Source: Clostridiales bacterium (GTDB lineage: Bacteria > Bacillota > Clostridia > Christensenellales > QALW01). Taken from it: a DNA stretch of 10,337 nucleotides. A program made the position numbers and the translations under genes. How positions within the stretch are numbered: the first letter of the stretch is position 1; each line of letters opens with the position of its first letter. The stretch lies in assembly GCA_018376855.1 (NCBI GenBank), contig JAHAAN010000083.1:1-10337 (forward strand), written 5' to 3'. The notes below the pieces were generated by a model, which was not told the DNA's origin, searched no databases, and saw only the letters and a list, made by a program, of their open reading frames with translations. Below are positions 1 to 6,129 of this stretch, piece after piece.

Positions 1-395
1 AAATACAGCACCTTTTCCAGATCCTTGGGCGTAATGTCCAAAATCATACCGATACGGCTGGGAATTCCCTTAAAATACCAGATATGTGAAACCGGAGCCG
101 CCAGCTCAATGTGTCCCATACGCTCTCTGCGAACCTTGGCGCGCGTGATCTCCACACCGCAGCGGTCGCAGACAAGCCCCTTATACCTCGCGCCGCGCTT
201 ATACTTTCCGCATGCGCACTCCCAGTCCTTTGTCGGGCCGAAAATGCGCTCGCAATACAAGCCGTCGCGTTCGGGCTTGAGCGTTCTGTAGTTGATCGTT
301 TCCGGCTTCTTTACTTCCCCGCTGGACCACTCGCGGATCTTCTCCGGAGAAGCCAGACCGATTTGAATGGAATCAAAGTTATTCAGTTCAAACAA
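1..395 (-). CDS. rpoC: RNA polymerase subunit beta' RpoC, N-terminal part (runs off window)
   Basis: This is the first 131 codons of the largest RNA polymerase subunit, which carries the catalytic magnesium site further along, outside the window. The visible part covers the N-terminal clamp/zipper region. It includes a four-cysteine zinc site at Cys60, Cys62, Cys76 and Cys79 (C-x-C-x13-C-x2-C), followed by the conserved VEITRAKVRRERMGHIELA stretch. The start is a TTG codon at 395-393. Reading upstream in frame, there is no ATG or GTG before an in-frame TAA, and family N-termini align from this residue (MFELNNFDSIQIGLASPE). A GGGAGAG ribosome binding site precedes it. It lies 37 bases downstream of rpoB, as expected for a co-transcribed rpoBC pair. 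Identity is certain. The C-terminal roughly 90 per cent of the protein is beyond the left edge. Confidence 0.97.
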   Translation of the reverse strand, partial: MFELNNFDSIQIGLASPEKIREWSSGEVKKPETINYRTLKPERDGLYCERIFGPTKDWECACGKYKRGARYKGLVCDRCGVEITRAKVRRERMGHIELAAPVSHIWYFKGIPSRIGMILDITPKDLEKVLY

Positions 396-410
396 GGGGT
401 AATCTCTCCC
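396..410 (-). promoter_or_regulatory. Ribosome binding site for the TTG-initiated rpoC
   Basis: On the minus strand GGGAGAG (404-410) sits about 10 bases before the TTG at 395-393. This site and the in-frame stop upstream together fix the non-ATG start. A nearby ATG inside the rpoB-rpoC gap (around 415) is in another frame and reaches a stop within nine codons. Confidence 0.7.
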
Positions 411-432
411 TTCCCATATTTAGAATTTGTGC

Positions 433-2286
433 TTAAAAATCCTCGTCCTCTTCCACATCGTCGTTTCCGAACAGATCCAGTTCATCCAGACTCAGCTCGT
501 CGTCGTCGCTGTCAAGCCCGTCAAGCTCCAGCTCGTCGTCATCATCGTCGGCAAACAGATCAAGCAGCGGATTCTCCGTCTCCGCATGAGGACCGTCCTC
601 CATTCCGTCGGGCAGAATGCTCATCACATCACGGTCGTCATCCAGCAGCTCGCGCATATGAACTTCTTTCTTCTCCTCCGTAAGGATTCTGATATCAAGC
701 GCCAGCGAGCGAAGCTCCTCCAGCAAAACCTTGAACGATTCCGGAATGCCCGGTTCGGGAATATTTTCACCCTTGATGATCGCCTCATAAGCCTTCACGC
801 GGCCTACCACGTCGTCGGACTTGATCGTAAGAATCTCCTGAAGCGTATGCGCCGCGCCATAGGCCTCCAACGCCCAAACCTCCATTTCGCCGAAACGCTG
901 GCCGCCGAACTGCGCTTTACCGCCAAGCGGCTGCTGCGTAACCATGGAATACGGGCCTGTAGAACGCGCATGGATCTTATCGTCAACCAAGTGAACCAGC
1001 TTCAGGTAGTACATATATCCGACCGTTACGGGGTTATCAAACGGCTCGCCCGTGCGGCCGTCGTAAAGAATCGTCTTTCCGTTGGTTTCAAGCCCCGCGT
1101 CGACCAGCGCCTTTTCAATATCGTCTTCATGCGCGCCGTCGAATACCGGCGTGGCCACATGCCAGCCCAGCTTCTTCGCCGCGCGGCCCAAGTGAACCTC
1201 TAACACCTGCCCGACGTTCATACGCGACGGCACGCCCAACGGGTTAAGCAAAATCTCCACCGGCGTTCCATCCGGCAAAAACGGCATATCCTCCTCCGGC
1301 AAAATACGGGAAATAACGCCCTTGTTTCCGTGCCGTCCCGCCATTTTATCGCCCACGGAAATTTTGCGCTTCTGCGCAATATACACGCGAACCATCTTGC
1401 TCACGCCCGGAGAAAGCTCGTCTTTATTTTCGCGCGTAAACACCTTTACGTCCACAATGATTCCGGCTTCGCCGTGCGGAACGCGCAGCGAGGTATCGCG
1501 CACCTCGCGGGATTTTTCACCGAAAATCGCGCGCAGGAGACGCTCCTCCGCCGTCATTTCCGTTTCGCCCTTCGGCGTTACCTTGCCCACCAGAATATCA
1601 CCCGGCCTAACCTCCGCGCCGATGCGGATAATGCCGTTTTCATCCAAATTCTTCAGGCTGTCCTCGCTGATGCTCGGAATGTCCGCCGTGATCTCCTCCG
1701 GCCCCAGCTTGGTATCGCGCGCCTCGCACTCATATTTTTCAATATGAATAGAGGTGAAAATATCGTTTTTAACCAGCTTTTCACTGAGCAGAACGGCGTC
1801 CTCATAGTTATAACCTTCCCACGGCATGAACGCGATCAGAATGTTTCTTCCCAGCGCGATCTCGCCCTGATCGGTAGAAGGGCCGTCTGCAATCGTCTGG
1901 CGGGCAGTCACGCGCTCGCCAACCTTCACGATCGGCCGCTGATTGATGCAGGTGCCCTGGTTGCTGCGCTTAAACTTGAGCAGCTCATAGGTGTATTCCG
2001 CGCCGTCGTCGCCAAGAACAACGATCTTGCGCGCGTCCACGTACTTAACCACGCCGTCCGTTTTGCTTAGAATGGAAACGCCGGAATCCATGCCCGCTTT
2101 ATACTCGATGCCCGTTCCGATAATCGGAGCCTCCGGCACCAGCAGCGGCACTGCCTGACGCTGCATGTTCGCGCCCATCAGCGCACGGGACGCGTCATCG
2201 TTTTCAAGGAACGGGATCATGCCCGTTGCGATCGAAACAACCTGCCGCGGAGAAACGTCGATATAATCCACCTCGGAATGATGCAT
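433..2286 (-). CDS. rpoB: RNA polymerase subunit beta RpoB, C-terminal fragment (frame-disrupted)
   Basis: This frame encodes the C-terminal half of RNA polymerase beta, 617 codons if begun at the ATG at 2286. True homology starts at SEVDYIDVSPRQVVS (residues 4-18). It continues through NMQRQAVPLL, the GYNYEDA segment, and GDKMAGRHGNKG (312-323), whose Lys314 and Lys322 match the two active-centre lysines of the family. It then passes through the QQPLGGKAQFGGQRFGEMEV switch/clamp segment (451-470) to the C-terminus. The ATG at 2286 has no ribosome binding site and sits in the middle of a conserved domain, so it is very unlikely to be a natural start. The piece belongs in one reading frame with the N-terminal fragment at 2217-4016. 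The tail after about residue 575 is an acidic extension: 23 of the last 38 residues are Asp or Glu, with no Lys or Arg. It ends at TAA 435-433, 37 bases before rpoC. Confidence 0.95.
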   Translation of the reverse strand: MHHSEVDYIDVSPRQVVSIATGMIPFLENDDASRALMGANMQRQAVPLLVPEAPIIGTGIEYKAGMDSGVSILSKTDGVVKYVDARKIVVLGDDGAEYTYELLKFKRSNQGTCINQRPIVKVGERVTARQTIADGPSTDQGEIALGRNILIAFMPWEGYNYEDAVLLSEKLVKNDIFTSIHIEKYECEARDTKLGPEEITADIPSISEDSLKNLDENGIIRIGAEVRPGDILVGKVTPKGETEMTAEERLLRAIFGEKSREVRDTSLRVPHGEAGIIVDVKVFTRENKDELSPGVSKMVRVYIAQKRKISVGDKMAGRHGNKGVISRILPEEDMPFLPDGTPVEILLNPLGVPSRMNVGQVLEVHLGRAAKKLGWHVATPVFDGAHEDDIEKALVDAGLETNGKTILYDGRTGEPFDNPVTVGYMYYLKLVHLVDDKIHARSTGPYSMVTQQPLGGKAQFGGQRFGEMEVWALEAYGAAHTLQEILTIKSDDVVGRVKAYEAIIKGENIPEPGIPESFKVLLEELRSLALDIRILTEEKKEVHMRELLDDDRDVMSILPDGMEDGPHAETENPLLDLFADDDDDELELDGLDSDDDELSLDELDLFGNDDVEEDEDF

Positions 2287-4016
2287 CCGTATTCATTAAT
2301 GCGAGCGTACGTCGCAAGAGAACCGATCAAACCGATGTTCTTTCCTTCAGGCGTTTCGATCGGGCAGATGCGGCCGTAATGCGAATGGTGAACGTCTCGA
2401 ACCTCAAATGAAGGCCGATCACGGTTCAAGCCGCCGGGGCCGAGCGCGCTCAGGCGGCGCTTATGCGTAAGCTCGGCAAGCGGATTGTTCTGATCCATAA
2501 ACTGAGACAGCTGCGAAGAACCGAAGAACTCCTTCATCGCCGCGGTAACGGGGCGAATGTTAATCAGGGAGGTCGGCGTAACAGTCTCTACGCCCTGCGT
2601 GCTCATGCGCTCGCGCACCACGCGCTCCATGCGGGAAAAGCCAACGCGCAGCTGATTTTGCAGCAGCTCGCCCACGCAGCGCACGCGGCGGTTACCCAAA
2701 TGGTCGATATCGTCCACCTGACCGTGCTCGCTGCACAGGTCGATCCCGTAATTCACGGCAGCAATGATATCCTCCATCATAATGTGTTCGGGGATCAGCT
2801 CATCCTTTGCGGCGGCAAGACGCTCCTTCAGCTCATCGCCGCTCAGGTTTTCATCCAAAATCGCGCGCAGCGCGGGATAGTAGACCTTTTCATACAGGCC
2901 GAGCTCCTTAACGTCAAAGGGAACATGAGCCTCCGCCTCCACGAACATATTGCCTATCACCAGCTGCTCGCGTTCAAAATTTTCACCCTTTTCATTCTTA
3001 TGGCGCGTGCGGATCACAACGCTTCTGACACCGGCGTTCTGAATCTTCCGCGCCATTTCGGGCGTGATCAGCTCGCCCTTCTGCACAAGGATCTCGCCCG
3101 TTTCCGGGTCACACACGTTTTCGTTTGCATATTCGTTTTCAATGCGCGCTGCAAGCGAAAGCTTTTTGTTAAACTTATAGCGGCCCACGCGCGCAAGATC
3201 GTAGCGCCTGTGATCGAAAAAGCTGGCCAGCAAACGCTCGCGCATCGTTTCCACCGTCGCGCTCTCGCCCGGCCGGAGGCGCTTGTACATCTCCGTTAAG
3301 CCGTCGATCTCCGTAGCGATCGGCGTTGCGCTCTTTTGGTCGTGCTCGATCGTAGCGCGCAGAATATCGCTCTGCCCCAGCGCCTCAGTGAGCTGATCGT
3401 CCGTGCCTAAGCCCAAGCCGCGCAGCAGCGCCGTGATCGTAGTCTTTCTGGTGCGGTCCACCTTCACCCAAAAGATATCCTCTTTGTCGATTTCAAACTC
3501 CAGCCATGCGCCGCGGTTCGGAATCAGCGTAGCCGTATACTGCGCCTTGCCCGTCTTCGCATCCTCGCTGAAATACACGCCGGGAGAACGAACCAGCTGG
3601 CTGGTAATTACGCGCTCCGCGCCGTTGATGATGAATGTACCGTTCACGGTCATGAGCGGAAAATCGCCCATGAACACCTCCTGCTCCGTAATATCGCGGA
3701 CAGAGCCGTCCTCATTTTTAACCGTCAGACGCACTCTTACCTTCATAGGAGCCGCATAGGTGGTATCACGTTCCTTGCATTCCTCCACGGAATACTTGGT
3801 TTTATCCTCCAGATAACAATCCAGAAACTCCAGTCGCATATTCTGAGAAAAATCGTCAATCGGCGAAAAATCCTGAATAATGTCCTTGAGTTCTTCATGG
3901 ATGAACTTGTGGAAGGAGTTCTTTTGAATCTCAATCAGATCCGGCACTTCCAGCGTTTCCTTGATGCTCGAAAAGCTCATCCTGGTACGTTTCCCCATTT
4001 GCACTTCGTGAAGCAT
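2217..4016 (-). CDS. rpoB: RNA polymerase subunit beta RpoB, N-terminal fragment (frame-disrupted)
   Basis: This is the N-terminal half of RNA polymerase beta. The ATG at 4016 follows GGGAGAG at good spacing and gives MLHEVQMGKRTRMSFSS, the family N-terminus. The protein covers the protrusion and lobe domains, the rifampicin pocket (FFGSSQLSQFMDQNNPLAEL, 497-516, then THKRRLSALGPGG) and the PIETPEGKNIGLI segment (552-564). Rif-pocket residues Gln505, Asp508, His518 and Ser523, equivalent to E. coli 513, 516, 526 and 531, are wild type, so no classical rifampicin resistance change is present. Homology is normal to RINEYG (572-577). After that the frame runs into about 22 unrelated residues and stops at 2217. 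About 60 residues that normally follow, beginning with the FIETPYR-like segment, are missing before homology resumes in another frame. Joined, the two fragments span 3584 bases, so a loss of 3n+1 bases explains the break. Predicted promoter and leader lie at 4017-4215. Confidence 0.95.
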   Translation of the reverse strand: MLHEVQMGKRTRMSFSSIKETLEVPDLIEIQKNSFHKFIHEELKDIIQDFSPIDDFSQNMRLEFLDCYLEDKTKYSVEECKERDTTYAAPMKVRVRLTVKNEDGSVRDITEQEVFMGDFPLMTVNGTFIINGAERVITSQLVRSPGVYFSEDAKTGKAQYTATLIPNRGAWLEFEIDKEDIFWVKVDRTRKTTITALLRGLGLGTDDQLTEALGQSDILRATIEHDQKSATPIATEIDGLTEMYKRLRPGESATVETMRERLLASFFDHRRYDLARVGRYKFNKKLSLAARIENEYANENVCDPETGEILVQKGELITPEMARKIQNAGVRSVVIRTRHKNEKGENFEREQLVIGNMFVEAEAHVPFDVKELGLYEKVYYPALRAILDENLSGDELKERLAAAKDELIPEHIMMEDIIAAVNYGIDLCSEHGQVDDIDHLGNRRVRCVGELLQNQLRVGFSRMERVVRERMSTQGVETVTPTSLINIRPVTAAMKEFFGSSQLSQFMDQNNPLAELTHKRRLSALGPGGLNRDRPSFEVRDVHHSHYGRICPIETPEGKNIGLIGSLATYARINEYGCIIPRWIISTFLRGRLFRSQRA

Positions 4017-4125
4017 ACATTCACTCTCCCGTATATCATAGTGTAAAATAAAGCGATGAAAGCCGAAAGAAACACTTGATTTTTTCTGTGAAATATGATA
4101 AAAATATTACAAGAAACGCAAGCAC

Positions 4126-4150
4126 CCCCTTACCCCGTAGGGATAAGGGG
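4126..4150 (-). other. Hairpin in the predicted rpoB 5' leader
   Basis: In the minus-strand RNA, CCCCUUAUCCC pairs with GGGGUAAGGGG across a three-base loop (UAC), giving an 11-bp stem with one U-G wobble. On the plus strand the same position would be a C-A mismatch, which suggests the minus-strand RNA is the selected one. No uridine tract follows directly, so it is not a standard intrinsic terminator. It lies about 110 bases before the rpoB start codon. A role in RNA stability, processing or attenuation is inference only. Confidence 0.6.
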
Positions 4151-4186
4151 CATTCGACCCCACATTACCCTATAATGCAATTTTAA

Positions 4187-4215
4187 ATGCTACTACAAAT
4201 CCGTTGTTTTGTCAA
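4187..4215 (-). promoter_or_regulatory. Predicted sigma-70/SigA-type promoter of rpoBC
   Basis: The minus strand carries a perfect TTGACA -35 (4215-4210), a 17-base spacer and TAGCAT (4192-4187), which matches four of six bases of the -10 consensus. The start site would fall near 4180, leaving a leader of about 164 bases before rpoB. A weaker alternative -10, TATAGG around 4173-4168, lies 18 bases after a poor TTGTAG. A promoter here fits the terminator just upstream (4423-4461), which separates rpoBC from the preceding gene. Confidence 0.6.
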
Positions 4216-4224
4216 CGGTTTTTT
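4201..4224 (+). terminator. Inverted repeat over the rpoB -35 box; terminator-like on the plus strand
   Basis: CCGTTG (4201-4206) and CAACGG (4213-4218) form a perfect 6-bp inverted repeat with a 6-base loop. TTTTTTC follows on the plus strand, which is the layout of an intrinsic terminator for rightward transcription. No plus-strand gene ends here, so any target would be antisense transcription coming out of rpoB. On the minus strand the same repeat contains the TTGACA -35 box and is followed by ATTTG rather than a T-tract. It could therefore equally be a protein-binding operator. The repeat is seen directly; both functions are inferred. Confidence 0.45.
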
Positions 4225-4256
4225 CTTTCCTGCAAACAAAAAATTACCTTGTATTC

Positions 4257-4291
4257 GCGTTTATGTACCGGGCTTAACTAAACGCTCCCGG
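4257..4291 (-). other. Possible H-type RNA pseudoknot upstream of the rpoB promoter
   Basis: Two inverted repeats interleave. In minus-strand order the segments are CCGGG (4291-4287), A, GCGTTTA (4285-4279), GTTAAG, CCCGG (4272-4268), TACA, TAAACGC (4263-4257). The 5-bp CCGGG/CCCGG helix and the 7-bp GCGTTTA/TAAACGC helix cross, which is the topology of an H-type pseudoknot with linkers of 1, 6 and 4 bases. I recognise no known riboswitch or ribosomal-protein leader consensus. It would be transcribed only from a promoter upstream of 4291 or by read-through of the terminator at 4423-4461. If the two helices exclude each other, it may instead be two competing hairpins. Confidence 0.35.
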
Positions 4292-4422
4292 CGAACAAAA
4301 CGCTTTCAGACTTTGAAACGTCCTCAAGGCAAAACGCGATTATCATTTTCACCGCTCTAAGTAAAGTAATGCAACGGACACAGTTATTCAAAATCACCGT
4401 TAGAATATCGTGTGTAAAAGCA

Positions 4423-4461
4423 AAAAAGCCGATAGCTCTAAATGCAGACTATCGACTTTTT
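4423..4461 (-). terminator. Bidirectional intrinsic terminator after the glycosidase-like gene
   Basis: CGATAG (4430-4435) pairs with CTATCG (4449-4454). Outside a C/A mismatch, G4428 pairs with C4456, and AAAAA (4423-4427) pairs with TTTTT (4457-4461). Inner TCT/AGA pairs extend the stem on the minus strand. A T-tract is available in either direction. It lies 84 bases beyond the stop codon of the gene ending at 4545, and ahead of the rpoB promoter, so it probably insulates rpoBC from that gene. Confidence 0.75.
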
Positions 4462-4544
4462 CCGTCACAAATCAAGAAAGCGCTTGTTATTGCAGGTTTT
4501 CACAATTCTGATATAGCTTATCAATCCCTTATTAAATTTCAACT

Positions 4545-5462
4545 TCAGCTATTTGTTACCGCTACCGAGAGCATCCCAACCGGCTCCGTCAGCTCCTCCG
4601 CCAACAGCGCTCCGCTCTCTTCCGTTACGGATACGCGAACGCACTCCCCCTCGCGCTTCATGCGCACGTCCACGACCGTGCCGCAGATGTGGATTCTGCG
4701 CAGCGCGGCCGAGTCCCAAGCGGACGGCAGGTTCGCGCTTACCCGAAAGCTTCCCATCTCCGTAGGCCGAAGCCCGAAAAGCCCCTCCGTGAATATGCGC
4801 GCATACAGGCCGCTTTCAGCCGAAAGATGCGCTTGATTCCCCTCCGGCCACGCCTCCACGGCATAGGGGACATGCTCGCCGAGCAAACGCGTGCGTGTGT
4901 ACTGCAAAAGCTTTTCTAACGCAAGCTCCGCCTGACCCGCGGCAAACGCCCCGCGAAAGGCATACAGCGTACTGCGATCCCAAAAGGTGGTGTCGCCCGC
5001 CTGCGTTACCACGCCGTTTTGGCTCCACAGCCGGCTGTTAAACAACGCCTTTGCCGTTTCCTCCGCGCGGTCATAAATGCTGCATGTCAACGGAATGCAG
5101 ATCCACCCGCAAAGCACCGTGTTTCCGTCATAATAGCGATAGGTTTCGTAACCCTCCACCGCGCAGCCGAAATGCGCCTCCATCGCGGCGCGCAGCGCCC
5201 GCGCTTCTTCACCGTATTTCTCCGCAAGCTCCGTTTTCCCCAAATCCTTTGCCAAATATGCCGCGCTCACCAGCGCGTCATACGTTAAGCTCGACGTACA
5301 CAGGCTCGCAATCTCATAGCGCTCAATAAACGCCGTCGACGTACTCAGGCACAGCGTGCGCACCACACGAAGCCCCTCCGCGGCCAGCGTAATGGCCATC
5401 ATGCCGTTGATCTCAACGCTCTGCACCTTCAGCTCCGTTTTCCTCCCGCCTGAGGCGATCAC
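4545..5462 (-). CDS. Six-hairpin glycosidase-like protein, C-terminal fragment of a frameshifted gene
   Basis: 305 codons from the first ATG in this frame. The frame stays open further upstream to about 5490 and there adds LSLSHNFTEEQSAV, which continues the N-terminal fragment, so the ATG at 5462 is probably not a real start. Residues about 1-40 look like the end of a beta-sandwich. From about 60 to 245 there is an amphipathic helical repeat pattern typical of (alpha/alpha)6 barrels, with landmarks FWDRSTLYAFRGAF, LLGEHVPYAVEAWPEGNQ and HLSAESGLYARIFTEGLFG. The last 60 residues return to beta-strand character. This resembles bacterial glycoside hydrolases with a six-hairpin catalytic domain (rhamnosidase-like clan), but I cannot assign a family or substrate. 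The barrel looks short for that fold, so an internal loss around residues 40-62 is possible. It ends at TGA 4547-4545, 84 bases before a terminator. Confidence 0.65.
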   Translation of the reverse strand: MIASGGRKTELKVQSVEINGMMAITLAAEGLRVVRTLCLSTSTAFIERYEIASLCTSSLTYDALVSAAYLAKDLGKTELAEKYGEEARALRAAMEAHFGCAVEGYETYRYYDGNTVLCGWICIPLTCSIYDRAEETAKALFNSRLWSQNGVVTQAGDTTFWDRSTLYAFRGAFAAGQAELALEKLLQYTRTRLLGEHVPYAVEAWPEGNQAHLSAESGLYARIFTEGLFGLRPTEMGSFRVSANLPSAWDSAALRRIHICGTVVDVRMKREGECVRVSVTEESGALLAEELTEPVGMLSVAVTNS

Positions 5463-5484
5463 TGCCGACTGCTCCTCCGTAAAA

Positions 5485-5937
5485 TTATGGCTCAGGGATA
5501 AGTATCGTTGGGCAGCTTTCGCAGCGTGGGAAAGGTAATGTGGCGCGTGATCGCCAGCCGCCCGTTTGCCCGAACGCCGTAATTAACGATCGTTGAGGAC
5601 GCAAGCCCGCTTGTTTCAATGTGATCGTAATGCGGCAGCTTTTTATCCGCTGCGGCATTCCAAAAAATTCCTCCGTCCTTGACCGCCCACCGTTTGGAAT
5701 CCGGATCCAAACCCCTGTCGCCGTCCACAGCTCAAAGCTTGAAGCGGAAACCTCAAAGCTCAGCTTTTCACCTTCCGCAGTTTTTTGCATAGTATGCTTC
5801 CTTTCCGGTGCCGACGTAGATATTGCCTCCAAAGAATTCGCCGCGGCATAGGGAAATTTTCCCACACTCTCCGCGCAGCCGCACAGCGCAAGCATGCTCA
5901 TCAGCAAACAAACAGCCGCTTTTATTTTTGCACACAT
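5485..5937 (-). CDS. Lipoprotein N-terminal fragment of the frameshifted glycosidase-like gene
   Basis: The ATG at 5937 follows AAAGGGG by 10 bases and opens a lipoprotein signal peptide: a Lys-containing n-region, a hydrophobic core (VCLLMSMLAL) and a lipobox L-C-G-C with Cys21 as the lipidation site. The mature protein would therefore be anchored outside the cell. The frame is credible to about SFEVSASSFEL (near 5725). Beyond that, another frame carries the sensible sequence, from VDGDRGLDPDSKRWAVKDGG to NGRLAITRHITFPTLRKLPN, open down to TGA at 5492. Near 5490 a third frame takes over with SLSHNFTEEQSAV and leads into the fragment at 4545-5462. One missing base at each junction restores a single frame of about 464 codons from 5937 to 4545. 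The out-of-frame end of this fragment (about 5725 to 5485) is therefore not real protein. Confidence 0.6.
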   Translation of the reverse strand: MCAKIKAAVCLLMSMLALCGCAESVGKFPYAAANSLEAISTSAPERKHTMQKTAEGEKLSFEVSASSFELWTATGVWIRIPNGGRSRTEEFFGMPQRIKSCRITITLKQAGLRPQRSLITAFGQTGGWRSRATLPFPRCESCPTILIPEP

Positions 5938-5974
5938 CCGTCATCGTCCCCTTTCTCAATTTACTTTTTGAACG

Positions 5975-6003
5975 AGTATAGCATTCGCGCAAAACATTTT
6001 CTA
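5975..6003 (-). promoter_or_regulatory. Extended -10 promoter for the lipoprotein / glycosidase-like gene
   Basis: The minus strand reads TGCTATACT (5983-5975): a TG dinucleotide one base ahead of TATACT, which is five of six to the -10 consensus. TAGAAA (6003-5998) lies 17 bases upstream as a weak -35 (four of six). It sits between the polyamine-operon terminator and the ribosome binding site of the gene starting at 5937, so this gene probably has its own transcript. Confidence 0.6.
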
Positions 6004-6084
6004 TGGCTCAATGTTGCCGTTTATTGTGTTTATGTGGTTTTTGCCCGCACCACTTTTTACAAAAAGACATTTTCCCCACAAATG

Positions 6085-6124
6085 AAAAAAACACGGCTTC
6101 GGCATATGCGTTATGCCGAAGCCG
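6085..6124 (-). terminator. Intrinsic terminator of the polyamine operon
   Basis: A perfect 13-bp stem, CGGCTTCGGCATA (6094-6106) with TATGCCGAAGCCG (6112-6124), closes a 5-base loop. On the minus strand it is followed by TG and then seven T residues (6091-6085). The stem begins only six bases after the stop codon of aguB. This is the strongest terminator in the window and marks the end of the polyamine operon. Confidence 0.92.
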
Positions 6125-6129
6125 CATTC

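Noticed and set aside
427..1203. Long plus-strand open frame (258 codons) antisense to rpoB, with similar ones at 1330-2070 and 2463-3299
   Set aside because: Their products are rich in Arg, His and Leu with no recognisable family, there are no convincing ribosome binding sites, and they lie entirely opposite conserved RpoB codons. They are shadow frames of a GC-rich gene.
2226..2286. The C-terminal rpoB frame as an independently started gene (a natural split beta subunit)
   Set aside because: The ATG at 2286 has no ribosome binding site, the two frames overlap with unrelated sequence at both ends, and a conserved segment is missing rather than divided. Deletion or misassembly explains it better.
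4171..4176. Perfect TATAAT on the plus strand in the rpoB leader
   Set aside because: The sequence 17 bases upstream (GGGCAT) is not -35-like, there is no TG extension, and no plus-strand gene follows.
4369..4836. Plus-strand open frame of 155 codons spanning the terminator and the end of the glycosidase-like gene
   Set aside because: It crosses a terminator hairpin and runs antisense to a gene with recognisable protein motifs. It has no ribosome binding site or family resemblance.
5768..5992. Alternative minus-strand frame of 74 codons over the lipoprotein start
   Set aside because: Its own ATG at the ribosome binding site has spacing of only about 3 bases, and its product lacks any signal peptide or motif. 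The frame from 5937 has a clear lipobox.
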